Source: Roseateles_B flavus (lineage in GTDB: Bacteria > Pseudomonadota > Gammaproteobacteria > Burkholderiales > Burkholderiaceae_C). Taken from it: DNA of 64,000 bases. A program made the translations under genes and the position numbers. The DNA is taken from positions 186,001 through 250,000 of the forward strand of contig NZ_JBDPZC010000008.1 of the NCBI RefSeq assembly GCF_039872765.1, given 5' to 3'. The notes under the pieces are model-generated. The model was not told the origin of the DNA. It was given only the letters and a program-made list of their open reading frames with translations, and searched no databases. Below, in pieces: positions 7,618 to 16,793 of the stretch (the first letter of the stretch is position 1; every line of letters begins with the position of its first letter).

Positions 7618-10059
7618 GTGCTGCGTCCCGCTCCCGTCCTGCCACCTCCGCTGACCTCCCTGCGCTCCCTGCTTGCTCTGACGCCCCTGGCGCTGGCAGC
7701 CATGAGCGTGGGCGCCCAGACCCTGGACCCCGAGGCCATCCCGCCGCGCCTGAAGCCGGCGCGCAGCCTGGACACGGCCCGGCCGGGCAGTGCCGAGCAG
7801 AAGCCGGCGCTGGTGCTGGAGGCCGAGTCGCTGAAGAGTCAGGTTGATGCCCAGACCTTCGCCCAGGGCCAGGTCCGCCTGCGCTACGGCGACCTGCTGC
7901 TGCGCGCGGACCAGCTCAGCTATGACCAGACCAAGGACCTCGCCCGTGCCGAGGGCTCCGTCGAAGTCAGCCGCAACGGCACCGTGGTGCGCGGGCCGAG
8001 CCTGCAGCTCTACCTGGAAAAGTTCGAGGGCGAATTCGTCTCGCCCCAGTACAGCTTCGCGCTGACGGGCGGCAGCGGCCGCGCCCAGCGCCTGCGCTTC
8101 ATCGACGCCTCGCATGTGGAGGCGCAAGGGGCGACCTACTCCAGCTGCCCCGTCGAGGAAGGCAGCGGCCGCCCCGCCTGGCAGCTCACGACCCGGCAGC
8201 TGCGCATGAACTTCGACGCCAACGAGGGCGTGGCCGAGGACGCCGTGCTGCGCTTCTACGGCGTGCCCATCCTGGCCGCGCCCGCCCTGAGCTTCCCGCT
8301 GGGCGAGGGGCGCAAGTCGGGCTGGCTGCCGCCCAATATGGGCCTGGACAACCGCAGCGGCTTCGAGCTGGGCCTGCCCTACTACTGGAACATCGCTCCG
8401 CAGCGCGACGCCACCCTCACGCCCTTCTTCATGACGCGCCGCGGCGCGGGCCTGGACAGCGAGTTCCGCTACCTCGAGCCCGGCCATGCAGGCCAGCTGA
8501 ACCTGGCCTTGCTGCCGCGCGACCGCATCATCGACCGCAGCCGCTGGGACCTGCGGCTGAGCCACGATGGCGAGCTGATGGACGACTGGCGCTACCGCTG
8601 GCGCCTGGAGCGGGTGTCCGACGACGAATACTGGAAGGACATGCCGAGGCGCCTGCAGAACGTGCCGCAGCGCCTGCTGCCTGCCGACTTCAGCCTCAGC
8701 CGTCTGCGCAGCTACGGCTGGGGCGAGATGCAGACCTACGCCCGCGTGCAGCGCTGGCAGGCCTTGCAGGGCCTGGACATGGCCGCGCAGTTCGAGACGC
8801 CCTACCAGCGCTCGCCCCAGGTCGGCCTGCGCCTCAACACCCAGGCCGACGACCTGGTGCTGGCCGGCTTCCGCCCCTGGGGCCGCCGCGCCCGTCTGGA
8901 GGGCGGCCTGGAGCTGGAATACAACCGCTTCGACCTGACCACCTCGAGGCAGTTGCTGGATCCGTCGGATCCGCTGGGCAAGAAGCTGCTGCCCGTGCCC
9001 AACACCGGCGAGCGCCTGCACCTGCTGAGCCACGTCAGCCTGCCCATGGGCGGCGCCGCCTGGTGGCTGGTGCCCAAGCTCTCGCTCAACACGGCCCGCT
9101 ACCGCCTCGACCAGGCCGTGGCCGACGGCCGCACCAGCCTGGGCCGCAGCATCCCGACCTTCAGCCTGGACCACGGCTGGGTCTTCGAGCGCAACACGAC
9201 CCTGTTCGACCGCGCCATGCAGCAGAGCCTGGAGCCCCGCCTGCTGTATGTGCGCACGCCCTATCGCCAGCAGGACCTCTTCCCGCGCTTCGACAGCGCG
9301 GCCAAGGACTTCAACGCCGACTCCATCTACGCCGAGAACCAGTTCTCCGGCGTGGACCGCGTCTCCGATGCCCATGCCCTCACCGCCGGCGTGACCTCGC
9401 GCTGGCTGGACGCCGCCCAGGGCGAGGAGATGCTGCGCCTGGGCCTGGTGCAGCGCTTCCTCTTCGCCGACCAGCGGGTCACGCCGGACGACAAGCCGGT
9501 GTCGCAGCGGGTCTCGGATGTCCTGCTGCTGGGTGCCGCCCACCTCGACCGCCGCTGGTGGATGGACGGCGCCCTGCAGTACAGCCCCGAGGCCGGCCGG
9601 ACCATGCGCTCGGTGCTGCGAGCCCGCTATGCGCCCGGCCCTTTCCGCACGGTCAGCGTCGCCTACCGCCTGGCCCGCGAGCAGAGCGAGCAGGTGGAGC
9701 TGGCCTGGCAATGGCCGCTGTTTGGCGCCGCCGAGCGCCCGCAGCGCCGCAGCAGCGCCGGCAGCTGCAGCGGTGCCTGGTACAGCGCAGGCCGCATCCA
9801 GTACAGCATGCGCGACCGGCGCCTCACCGATTCGGTGGTGGGTTTCGAGTACGACGCTGGCTGCTGGGTGCTGCGCGTGGGTGCCGAGCGCCTCTCCGCC
9901 GGCCGCGCCGAAACCAACACGCGCCTGCTGCTGCAGATCGAGCTGGTGGGCCTCTCCCAGCTCGGTTCCAATGCGCTCAAGGTCTTGAAGGACAATATCC
10001 CCGGTTACCGTCAGCTGAGCTCAGACCGCTCGGCAAGCTCTCATGGCATCTATGACTGA
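7618..10059 (+). CDS. lptD: LPS-assembly outer-membrane protein LptD
   Basis: Outer-membrane beta-barrel that, with LptE, inserts LPS into the outer leaflet. The product is about 813 residues from GTG 7618. An N-terminal signal (LTSLRSLLALTPLALAAMSVGAQ, split here by family convention) is followed by an OstA-like periplasmic domain (LRYGDLLLRADQLSYDQ) and a long LptD barrel containing YSSCP and PYYWNIAPQRDATLTP motifs, plus paired Cys residues near the C-terminus. The start is uncertain: in-frame ATGs at 7504 and 7531 would give an atypically long Pro-rich n-region, and an AT-rich promoter-like patch (GATAAT, 7534-7539) lies there. The 3' end overlaps surA by 17 bp. Confidence 0.95.
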   Translation: MLRPAPVLPPPLTSLRSLLALTPLALAAMSVGAQTLDPEAIPPRLKPARSLDTARPGSAEQKPALVLEAESLKSQVDAQTFAQGQVRLRYGDLLLRADQLSYDQTKDLARAEGSVEVSRNGTVVRGPSLQLYLEKFEGEFVSPQYSFALTGGSGRAQRLRFIDASHVEAQGATYSSCPVEEGSGRPAWQLTTRQLRMNFDANEGVAEDAVLRFYGVPILAAPALSFPLGEGRKSGWLPPNMGLDNRSGFELGLPYYWNIAPQRDATLTPFFMTRRGAGLDSEFRYLEPGHAGQLNLALLPRDRIIDRSRWDLRLSHDGELMDDWRYRWRLERVSDDEYWKDMPRRLQNVPQRLLPADFSLSRLRSYGWGEMQTYARVQRWQALQGLDMAAQFETPYQRSPQVGLRLNTQADDLVLAGFRPWGRRARLEGGLELEYNRFDLTTSRQLLDPSDPLGKKLLPVPNTGERLHLLSHVSLPMGGAAWWLVPKLSLNTARYRLDQAVADGRTSLGRSIPTFSLDHGWVFERNTTLFDRAMQQSLEPRLLYVRTPYRQQDLFPRFDSAAKDFNADSIYAENQFSGVDRVSDAHALTAGVTSRWLDAAQGEEMLRLGLVQRFLFADQRVTPDDKPVSQRVSDVLLLGAAHLDRRWWMDGALQYSPEAGRTMRSVLRARYAPGPFRTVSVAYRLAREQSEQVELAWQWPLFGAAERPQRRSSAGSCSGAWYSAGRIQYSMRDRRLTDSVVGFEYDAGCWVLRVGAERLSAGRAETNTRLLLQIELVGLSQLGSNALKVLKDNIPGYRQLSSDRSASSHGIYD

Positions 10060-11380
10060 TCTGTCCCTACGCTCCCTTCTTGTCGCCGGCATGTGCGCCA
10101 GCCTGTACGCCGGTGTGGTGCCCCAGGCCTCGGCCCAGACCGGCGCCAGCCGCATCAAGCCCGGGGACCATATCGCCGTGGTGGTGAACCAGGATGTCGT
10201 GGCGGCCAGCGAGATCACCCTGCGGGCCGAGCGCGCCCGCGAGGAAGCCCGCCGCCGCGGCGAGGCCAATCCCAATATGGACGAGCTGCGCAAGGCCGCG
10301 ATGGAGGCGCTGATCGAGGAGCGGGCCATGGTGACCCTGGCCCGCGAGACCGGCCAGCGCGTCGAGGACCCCGAGCTGGATCGCGTGGTGGCCAATGTGG
10401 CCACGCAGAACAAGCTGACCATGGCCGAGCTGAAGGAACGCCTGAAGGCCGACGGCATGGACTTCAAGACCTTCCGCGAGAACCTGCGCGACCAGATGCT
10501 CATGGAGCGGGTGCGCGAGCGTGAAGTGCAGAAGCGCATCAACATCACCGACGGCGACATCGACCGCTACCTGGACGAGCGCCAGGCCAAGGCGGACAGC
10601 AACCCGCAGCTGAACATCGCCCAGGTCCTGATCCCCATTCCCGAGAAGGGCACGGAGGCCCAGGTGGCCGAGCGCAAGGCCCGTGCCGAGACGGCCCTGG
10701 CCCGCGTCAAGGCGGGCGAGGACTTCGCCAAGATCGCGCGCGAGTTCTCCGAGGATGCCAACAAGGACCGGGGCGGCGAGGTGGGCCTGCGCCAGGCGGA
10801 ACGCCTGCCGGATGTCTTCGTCGACGCCGTGCGTGAGCTCAAGCCGGGCCAGGTGAATCCCCGCCTGATCCGCTCCGAGGTGGGCTTCCACATCATCAAG
10901 CTGCTGGCCCGCGAGGCCGCTGCCAATCCCAACGTCATCACCCAGACCCATTCCCGCCACGTGCTGCTGCGCCCCTCGCAGCAGCTGACGGCCGAGGTGG
11001 CCGCGCGCCGCCTGCAGGAGTTCAAGCGGGCCATCGAAGCCGGTCAGGTGAGCTTCGAGCAGGTGGCCCGGGACAACTCCGAGGACGGCAGCGCCCCCAA
11101 TGGCGGCGACCTGGGCTGGGTGAGCCCCGGCAACTTCGTGCCGGAGTTCGAGGAGGCGATGAACGGGCTGCCGATCAAGGGCATTTCCGGCCCGGTGATG
11201 TCCCGCTACGGCGTGCACATGATCCAGGTGCTGGAGCGCCGCCAGATCGAGCTGGAGCCCAAGCAGCTGCGCGAGCAGGCCAAGGTGGCCCTGCGCGAGC
11301 GCCGCTACGAGGACGCCTACAAGGACTGGCTGAAGGAGTTGCGCGCCAACGCCTTCATCGAGATGCGCGAGTGGCAGTGA
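10043..11380 (+). CDS. surA: Periplasmic peptidyl-prolyl isomerase/chaperone SurA
   Basis: Chaperone for outer-membrane proteins, including LptD encoded just upstream. The product is 445 residues: signal peptide about 1-33 (ending ASAQ), SurA N-domain (about 35-165, IAVVVNQDVVAASEI), and two parvulin (PPIC) domains at about 172-275 and 285-385. The second contains ARDNSEDGSAPNGGDLGWV-type sequence. ATGs at 10043 and 10052 are both usable. It overlaps the lptD 3' end and precedes rsmA by 13 bp. pdxA, often between surA and rsmA, is absent here. Confidence 0.96.
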   Translation: MASMTDLSLRSLLVAGMCASLYAGVVPQASAQTGASRIKPGDHIAVVVNQDVVAASEITLRAERAREEARRRGEANPNMDELRKAAMEALIEERAMVTLARETGQRVEDPELDRVVANVATQNKLTMAELKERLKADGMDFKTFRENLRDQMLMERVREREVQKRINITDGDIDRYLDERQAKADSNPQLNIAQVLIPIPEKGTEAQVAERKARAETALARVKAGEDFAKIAREFSEDANKDRGGEVGLRQAERLPDVFVDAVRELKPGQVNPRLIRSEVGFHIIKLLAREAAANPNVITQTHSRHVLLRPSQQLTAEVAARRLQEFKRAIEAGQVSFEQVARDNSEDGSAPNGGDLGWVSPGNFVPEFEEAMNGLPIKGISGPVMSRYGVHMIQVLERRQIELEPKQLREQAKVALRERRYEDAYKDWLKELRANAFIEMREWQ

Positions 11381-11393
11381 GCGAAGGCGCCTG

Positions 11394-12155
11394 ATGCAGC
11401 ACGTCGCCCGCAAGCGTTTCGGCCAGCACTTCCTGACCGATGGCGCGATGATCGAGTCCATCATCGACGCCATCGCACCGGAGGCCGGTGATGCCATGGT
11501 GGAGATCGGCCCCGGCCTGGGTGCCATGACCCTGCCGCTGCTGGCCCGCATCCAGCCGCTGACCGTCATCGAGCTGGACCGCGACCTCGCCGCCCGCCTG
11601 CGCAAGCGGGGCGACCTGGAGGTGATCGAGTCCGACGTGCTGAAGGTGGACTTCGCGGCCGTCGCCGCATCCAAGGGGAAGAAGCTGCGCGTGGTGGGCA
11701 ACCTGCCCTACAACATCTCGACGCCCATCCTCTTCCACCTGCTGGGCTTCGTGGACCATGTCGTCGACCACCACTTCATGCTGCAGAAGGAAGTCGTGGA
11801 CCGCATGGCGGCCTCGCCGGGCAGCAAGGACTACGGCCGGCTGTCGGTGATGCTGCAGTGGCGCTATGACATCGAGTCGGTGCTGGACGTGCCGCCCGAG
11901 TGCTTCGACCCGCCCCCGCGCGTGGACTCCGCCATCGTCCGCATGATCCCGCTGGCCCAGCCGCCGGTGCTGGACTCCACCCTGCTCGAGCAGATGGTCG
12001 CCGCCGCCTTCTCGCAGCGCCGCAAGCTCCTGCGCCACAGCCTGGGCGTCTGGCTCGCCCAGCGCGGCTTCCAGGGCCATTTCGACCTCCAGCGCCGCGC
12101 CGAGGAAGTACCCGTCCACGAGTTCGTGGCCCTCGCGCAGCAGCTCCAGAAATGA
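11394..12155 (+). CDS. rsmA: 16S rRNA (adenine1518-N6/adenine1519-N6)-dimethyltransferase
   Basis: KsgA family; dimethylates two adjacent adenines in helix 45 of 16S rRNA during 30S maturation. The product is 253 residues. The N-terminal RKRFGQHFL box, SAM-binding motif I VEIGPGLGAMT (37-46) and catalytic motif IV NLPYNIS (103-109) are intact. It is the last gene of the lptD-surA-rsmA unit and is closed by a good terminator 4 nt after its stop. Confidence 0.97.
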   Translation: MQHVARKRFGQHFLTDGAMIESIIDAIAPEAGDAMVEIGPGLGAMTLPLLARIQPLTVIELDRDLAARLRKRGDLEVIESDVLKVDFAAVAASKGKKLRVVGNLPYNISTPILFHLLGFVDHVVDHHFMLQKEVVDRMAASPGSKDYGRLSVMLQWRYDIESVLDVPPECFDPPPRVDSAIVRMIPLAQPPVLDSTLLEQMVAAAFSQRRKLLRHSLGVWLAQRGFQGHFDLQRRAEEVPVHEFVALAQQLQK

Positions 12156-12158
12156 CCA

Positions 12159-12182
12159 AGCCCGCCATGAGCGGGCTTTTTT
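12159..12182 (+). terminator. Rho-independent terminator of the lptD-surA-rsmA operon
   Basis: A 7-bp stem AGCCCGC / GCGGGCT with loop CATGA is followed by six T. It starts immediately after the rsmA stop codon. Confidence 0.9.
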
Positions 12183-12261
12183 GTCGTTGCCAGCAGGGTT
12201 CATCGTGCCGTGGCGTCTGCGAGATCCGTCTGCATAGATTCGTGCATCGCCGGGTGGTAGC

Positions 12262-12325
12262 GGGCGTGATTGCTCCGTGTCCCCCGGGCCTGCGGCCCTC
12301 CTCCTTTACCTGCGCAATCACGCCC
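12262..12325. repeat. 12-bp perfect inverted repeat with 40-nt spacer
   Basis: GGGCGTGATTGC (12262-12273) and GCAATCACGCCC (12314-12325) are perfectly complementary. The spacer contains a smaller hairpin (GGGCC TGC GGCCC) followed by CTCCTCCT, which would be displayed single-stranded in a plus-strand transcript. No T-tract follows. The surrounding 12,185-12,407 contains no convincing gene. Confidence 0.6.
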
Positions 12326-12407
12326 CCTGTCGCCCGGCTCATCTACGACTGAGGCTTGCGATGCATGCGTCGGCGATGGCATGGAGCCCCCAGTGCAGCA
12401 GACCATT

Positions 12408-12862
12408 CCCAAAAGCAAAGAAGCCCACCGGTGCAACTCTGTGGGCTTCTCCCCCAGCGAATACCGCTGATCCGGCTTTGCCGGGCAGTCGGTATTGCCC
12501 CCTTGAGGGGGCGGCCGTCAGGCCGTAGGGGTGCTCAACCAGGCATCGTCAGACCCTGAGCGGGGATCGGCTTCCCAAAAGCAAAGAAGCCCACCGGTGC
12601 ACCCCGGTGGGCTTCGCCCCCCGCGACGGCCGCGGAACCGGCTTTGCCGGGCCGCCGGGCGTGCCCCCTTGAGGGGGCGGCCGCAGGCCGTAGGGGTGCT
12701 CAACCAGGCATCGTCAGACCCTGCACGGGGATCGGCTCCCAAAAAGCAAAGAAGCCCACCGGTGCAACCCGGTGGGCTTCGCCCCCCGCGACGGCCGCGG
12801 ATCCGGCTTTGCCGGGCCGCCGGGCGTGCCCCCTTGAGGGGGCGGCCGCAGGCCGTAGGGGG
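12408..12862. repeat. Three tandem imperfect ~165-bp repeats carrying terminator-like hairpins
   Basis: Units begin at about 12,410, 12,576 and 12,741 (periods 166 and 165 bp). Each holds a hairpin GAAGCCCACCGG / CCGGTGGGCTTC (12 bp in units 2 and 3, about 9 bp in unit 1), then a CCGGCTTTGCCGG palindrome, CCCCCTTGAGGGGG, and GGCCGCAGGCCGTAGGGG. On the minus strand the first hairpin is followed by TTTGCTTTT, so the units look like repeated minus-strand terminators. Units 1 and 2 also share CAACCAGGCATCGTCAGACC, which in reverse resembles the end of a coding region. Short ORFs across them are shadows of the repeat. Confidence 0.85.
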
Positions 12863-12869
12863 TGGTCTA

Positions 12870-13001
12870 TCAGGCCGCGCTCAGCCACATGGCCGTGTCG
12901 AAGGCACTGCTCATCATTGGCATGTTCATGCCGAAATTGGCATTCGCAGCAGCCTTGCTGCTCTTCGTTGCAGGCTTTTCAGCAACCGGGGCCACCTCAG
13001 C
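12870..13001 (-). pseudogene. Probable 3' remnant of an unidentified gene
   Basis: Reading leftward from the hairpin at 13,002-13,038, one frame gives a protein-like tail. It is an Ala/Pro/Lys-rich stretch (AAEVAPVAEKPATKSSKAA) followed by FGMNMPMMSSAFDTAMWLS and a stop at 12,870. The composition is that of a real C-terminus, for example of a phasin-like or other Ala-rich protein, but no start, ribosome site or body of the gene exists: the frame runs back into barstar. It directly abuts the tandem repeats, two of whose units contain a degenerate version of the same end. I cannot identify the parent gene. Confidence 0.4.
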
Positions 13002-13038
13002 AGCCCGCTCCCATGACCCGTTTTCTTGGGAGCGGGCT
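13002..13038 (-). terminator. 12-bp hairpin at the end of the barstar gene
   Basis: Perfect arms AGCCCGCTCCCA (13002-13013) and TGGGAGCGGGCT (13027-13038) enclose a 13-nt loop. The right arm overlaps the barstar stop codon. There is no T-tract, so it may act as a transcript-end stabiliser rather than an intrinsic terminator. Confidence 0.5.
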
Positions 13039-13432
13039 ACTGAAAAGAATAGAAACACCGGAAGGGGACCTTGCGATCCGCCCAGTAGTCGGCGGCATCG
13101 CGGAACACGTCCAGCAACTGCTCGCGGGACTCGCGGTCGAAGCGCAGGTTGTCCGGCAGCTGCTCCAGTACCACCACGAAGCCCGGCTGCGCGCCGGACT
13201 TGTGGACGAGGTCGGTCATGCAGTCATAGAGGGCGTCGAGGTTCTTGCCAAAATGCGCAGGGAAGAGGAAGGACTGTGCGATCCCTTCCAGCACGTCCTG
13301 CTTGGACTCCGCCTCGGTCAGGTTGGCGTAGAGGAAATGCTGGCCGGCCGCCTGGGCCGCCTGCATCAAGTCCTCTACGCGGTAGGCCCGTATGGCCTGC
13401 ACGATATTGGGACGGACGGTCTGCAAAAGCAT
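13037..13432 (-). CDS. Barstar-family ribonuclease inhibitor
   Basis: Cytoplasmic inhibitor of barnase-type ribonucleases. The product is 131 residues with the barstar-like alpha/beta fold. It contains the hallmark segment FPAHFGKNLDALYDCMTDL, where the Asp that plugs the RNase active site lies in the GKNLDALYDC helix region, and ends RKVPFRCFYSFQ. AGGAGG (13442-13447) sits 9 nt before ATG 13432 but only 3 nt before the upstream in-frame GTG, so the ATG is preferred. It is 46 bp downstream of a secreted guanyl-specific ribonuclease on the same strand, so the pair forms an enzyme-immunity unit. Confidence 0.9.
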   Translation of the reverse strand: MLLQTVRPNIVQAIRAYRVEDLMQAAQAAGQHFLYANLTEAESKQDVLEGIAQSFLFPAHFGKNLDALYDCMTDLVHKSGAQPGFVVVLEQLPDNLRFDRESREQLLDVFRDAADYWADRKVPFRCFYSFQ

Positions 13433-13478
13433 GGTCACGTTCCTCCTAGAATGGTCACAGAACTGGGTGCGCCGCTGC

Positions 13479-13901
13479 TCATTTCACGATCTTGCGAAAG
13501 CTCGCGTAATGATCCTCGGTGTAATAGCAAACCTCGGGATTGCTGGGGGGCTGGCCGCCGCACACGATCCGCCTGGCGCCGCGGTTGCGTGCGCCGGGCG
13601 TCTTGACGGTGTACTCGTGGTAGAAGCCGCGGGCCTTCTTCGGCAGCTGCCGCTCGCGATTGCCGAAGACCACGCCGTCTTTCTCGTAGGGGAAAGGTCC
13701 CCCGGAAAGAATCAGCTGATGGGTCCGCTGGGCTTCGCGCGGCAAGGCCGACAAGGCCACCGTGCCGCTCGCTGCGCCGGTCGTGGAGGCGTTTTCCTTG
13801 GCCTGCGCACTGGGCGCCATGGCCAAGACCACGGCTGCTGTGAGGACGCCGCCCCACTGTCGCCACGCGGGCCAAGCCCCTGACCGATCGAGCAAAAACA
13901 C
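13479..13901 (-). CDS. Secreted guanyl-specific ribonuclease (RNase Sa/barnase-like)
   Basis: Predicted extracellular endoribonuclease of the N1/T1/barnase superfamily. From GTG 13901 the product is 140 residues: a signal peptide (about 1-34, GVLTAAVVLAMAPSAQA) and a ~100-residue catalytic domain. Family residues are seen in order: FGNRERQLPKK, a Glu before the core strand (FYHEYTVKTPG), a basic strand (RGARRIVCGG), and a terminal YYTEDHYASFRKI with the catalytic His. A Cys pair (VCGG...VCYYT) could form the disulfide. The start is uncertain; an ATG at 14012 would add 37 residues before the signal. The barstar gene follows directly. Confidence 0.85.
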   Translation of the reverse strand: MFLLDRSGAWPAWRQWGGVLTAAVVLAMAPSAQAKENASTTGAASGTVALSALPREAQRTHQLILSGGPFPYEKDGVVFGNRERQLPKKARGFYHEYTVKTPGARNRGARRIVCGGQPPSNPEVCYYTEDHYASFRKIVK

Positions 13902-14229
13902 GGGTTTACCCTGAATCCTGAAGGCAAGATGGTACCGAAGCCCCCCGGAAATCTCAAGCCGAGGGTTTTGCCGATGCCTAGAAATGCGGCAATGTGAGTG
14001 TGCGCACACCATGCTTATGGCGGGCTTAAATACTCACTTCCTGCTCGGAAATCTGGCTCAGTGAGCCGTCACAAACTTTTATGAAGAGGCTGTGCTCCAG
14101 ACGGACAATTGCACAAAAAAGGTGCACTTCCGGCCGGAGGATTCACTGAATTTACTGCGCCGCAGCACGCCGACGGGCTGAGGGGCGCTGCACCCAGGCT
14201 CTCCCGGGCCCGGGCGTCCGGCTGGGGAT
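13902..14229. other. Noncoding stretch upstream of the RNase gene
   Basis: No convincing gene is seen. It is locally richer in A/T than its surroundings. It contains a perfect 12-bp palindrome GTGTGCGCACAC at 13998-14009, a possible operator or promoter element for the RNase-barstar unit. A short inverted repeat (TGCAC / GTGCA around AAAAAAG, near 14,110) lies downstream of maeB on the minus strand; its role is unclear. Confidence 0.5.
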
Positions 14230-16527
<2,298 letters not shown>

Positions 16528-16793
16528 GGACAGATCTCGTCGTTCTGGGCCGGAACCGGTGCCGGGCCTGAGGCCCTGACGCCTGTCCGGACAAGCCGGG
16601 GTGGGCGGCGATTGTAGGAGCCGGGTCCTGACGCCAGCTGACGCCGCCATGCCGAATCGGCATGCGCCCCAGCCGGTGCCTGCGGGGGGGCTCCGGTGCT
16701 CGAGCGTCCTAGTGTGAACCCGAATGGCCGCGCCGGGGTACGCGAAACTGCGCATCTGAATTGCGCGCCAAGCAGCAATACTGGGCCGACCTC

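Noticed and set aside
7558..9711. 717-codon minus-strand open frame
   Set aside because: Antisense to lptD with no family motif.
12408..12862. CRISPR array
   Set aside because: Only three direct units of about 165 bp, with no spacer-repeat alternation and no cas genes.
12270..13016. Several short plus- and minus-strand ORFs in the repeat patch
   Set aside because: They repeat the same amino-acid pattern because they read through the three tandem DNA units; no ribosome site or family motif supports them.
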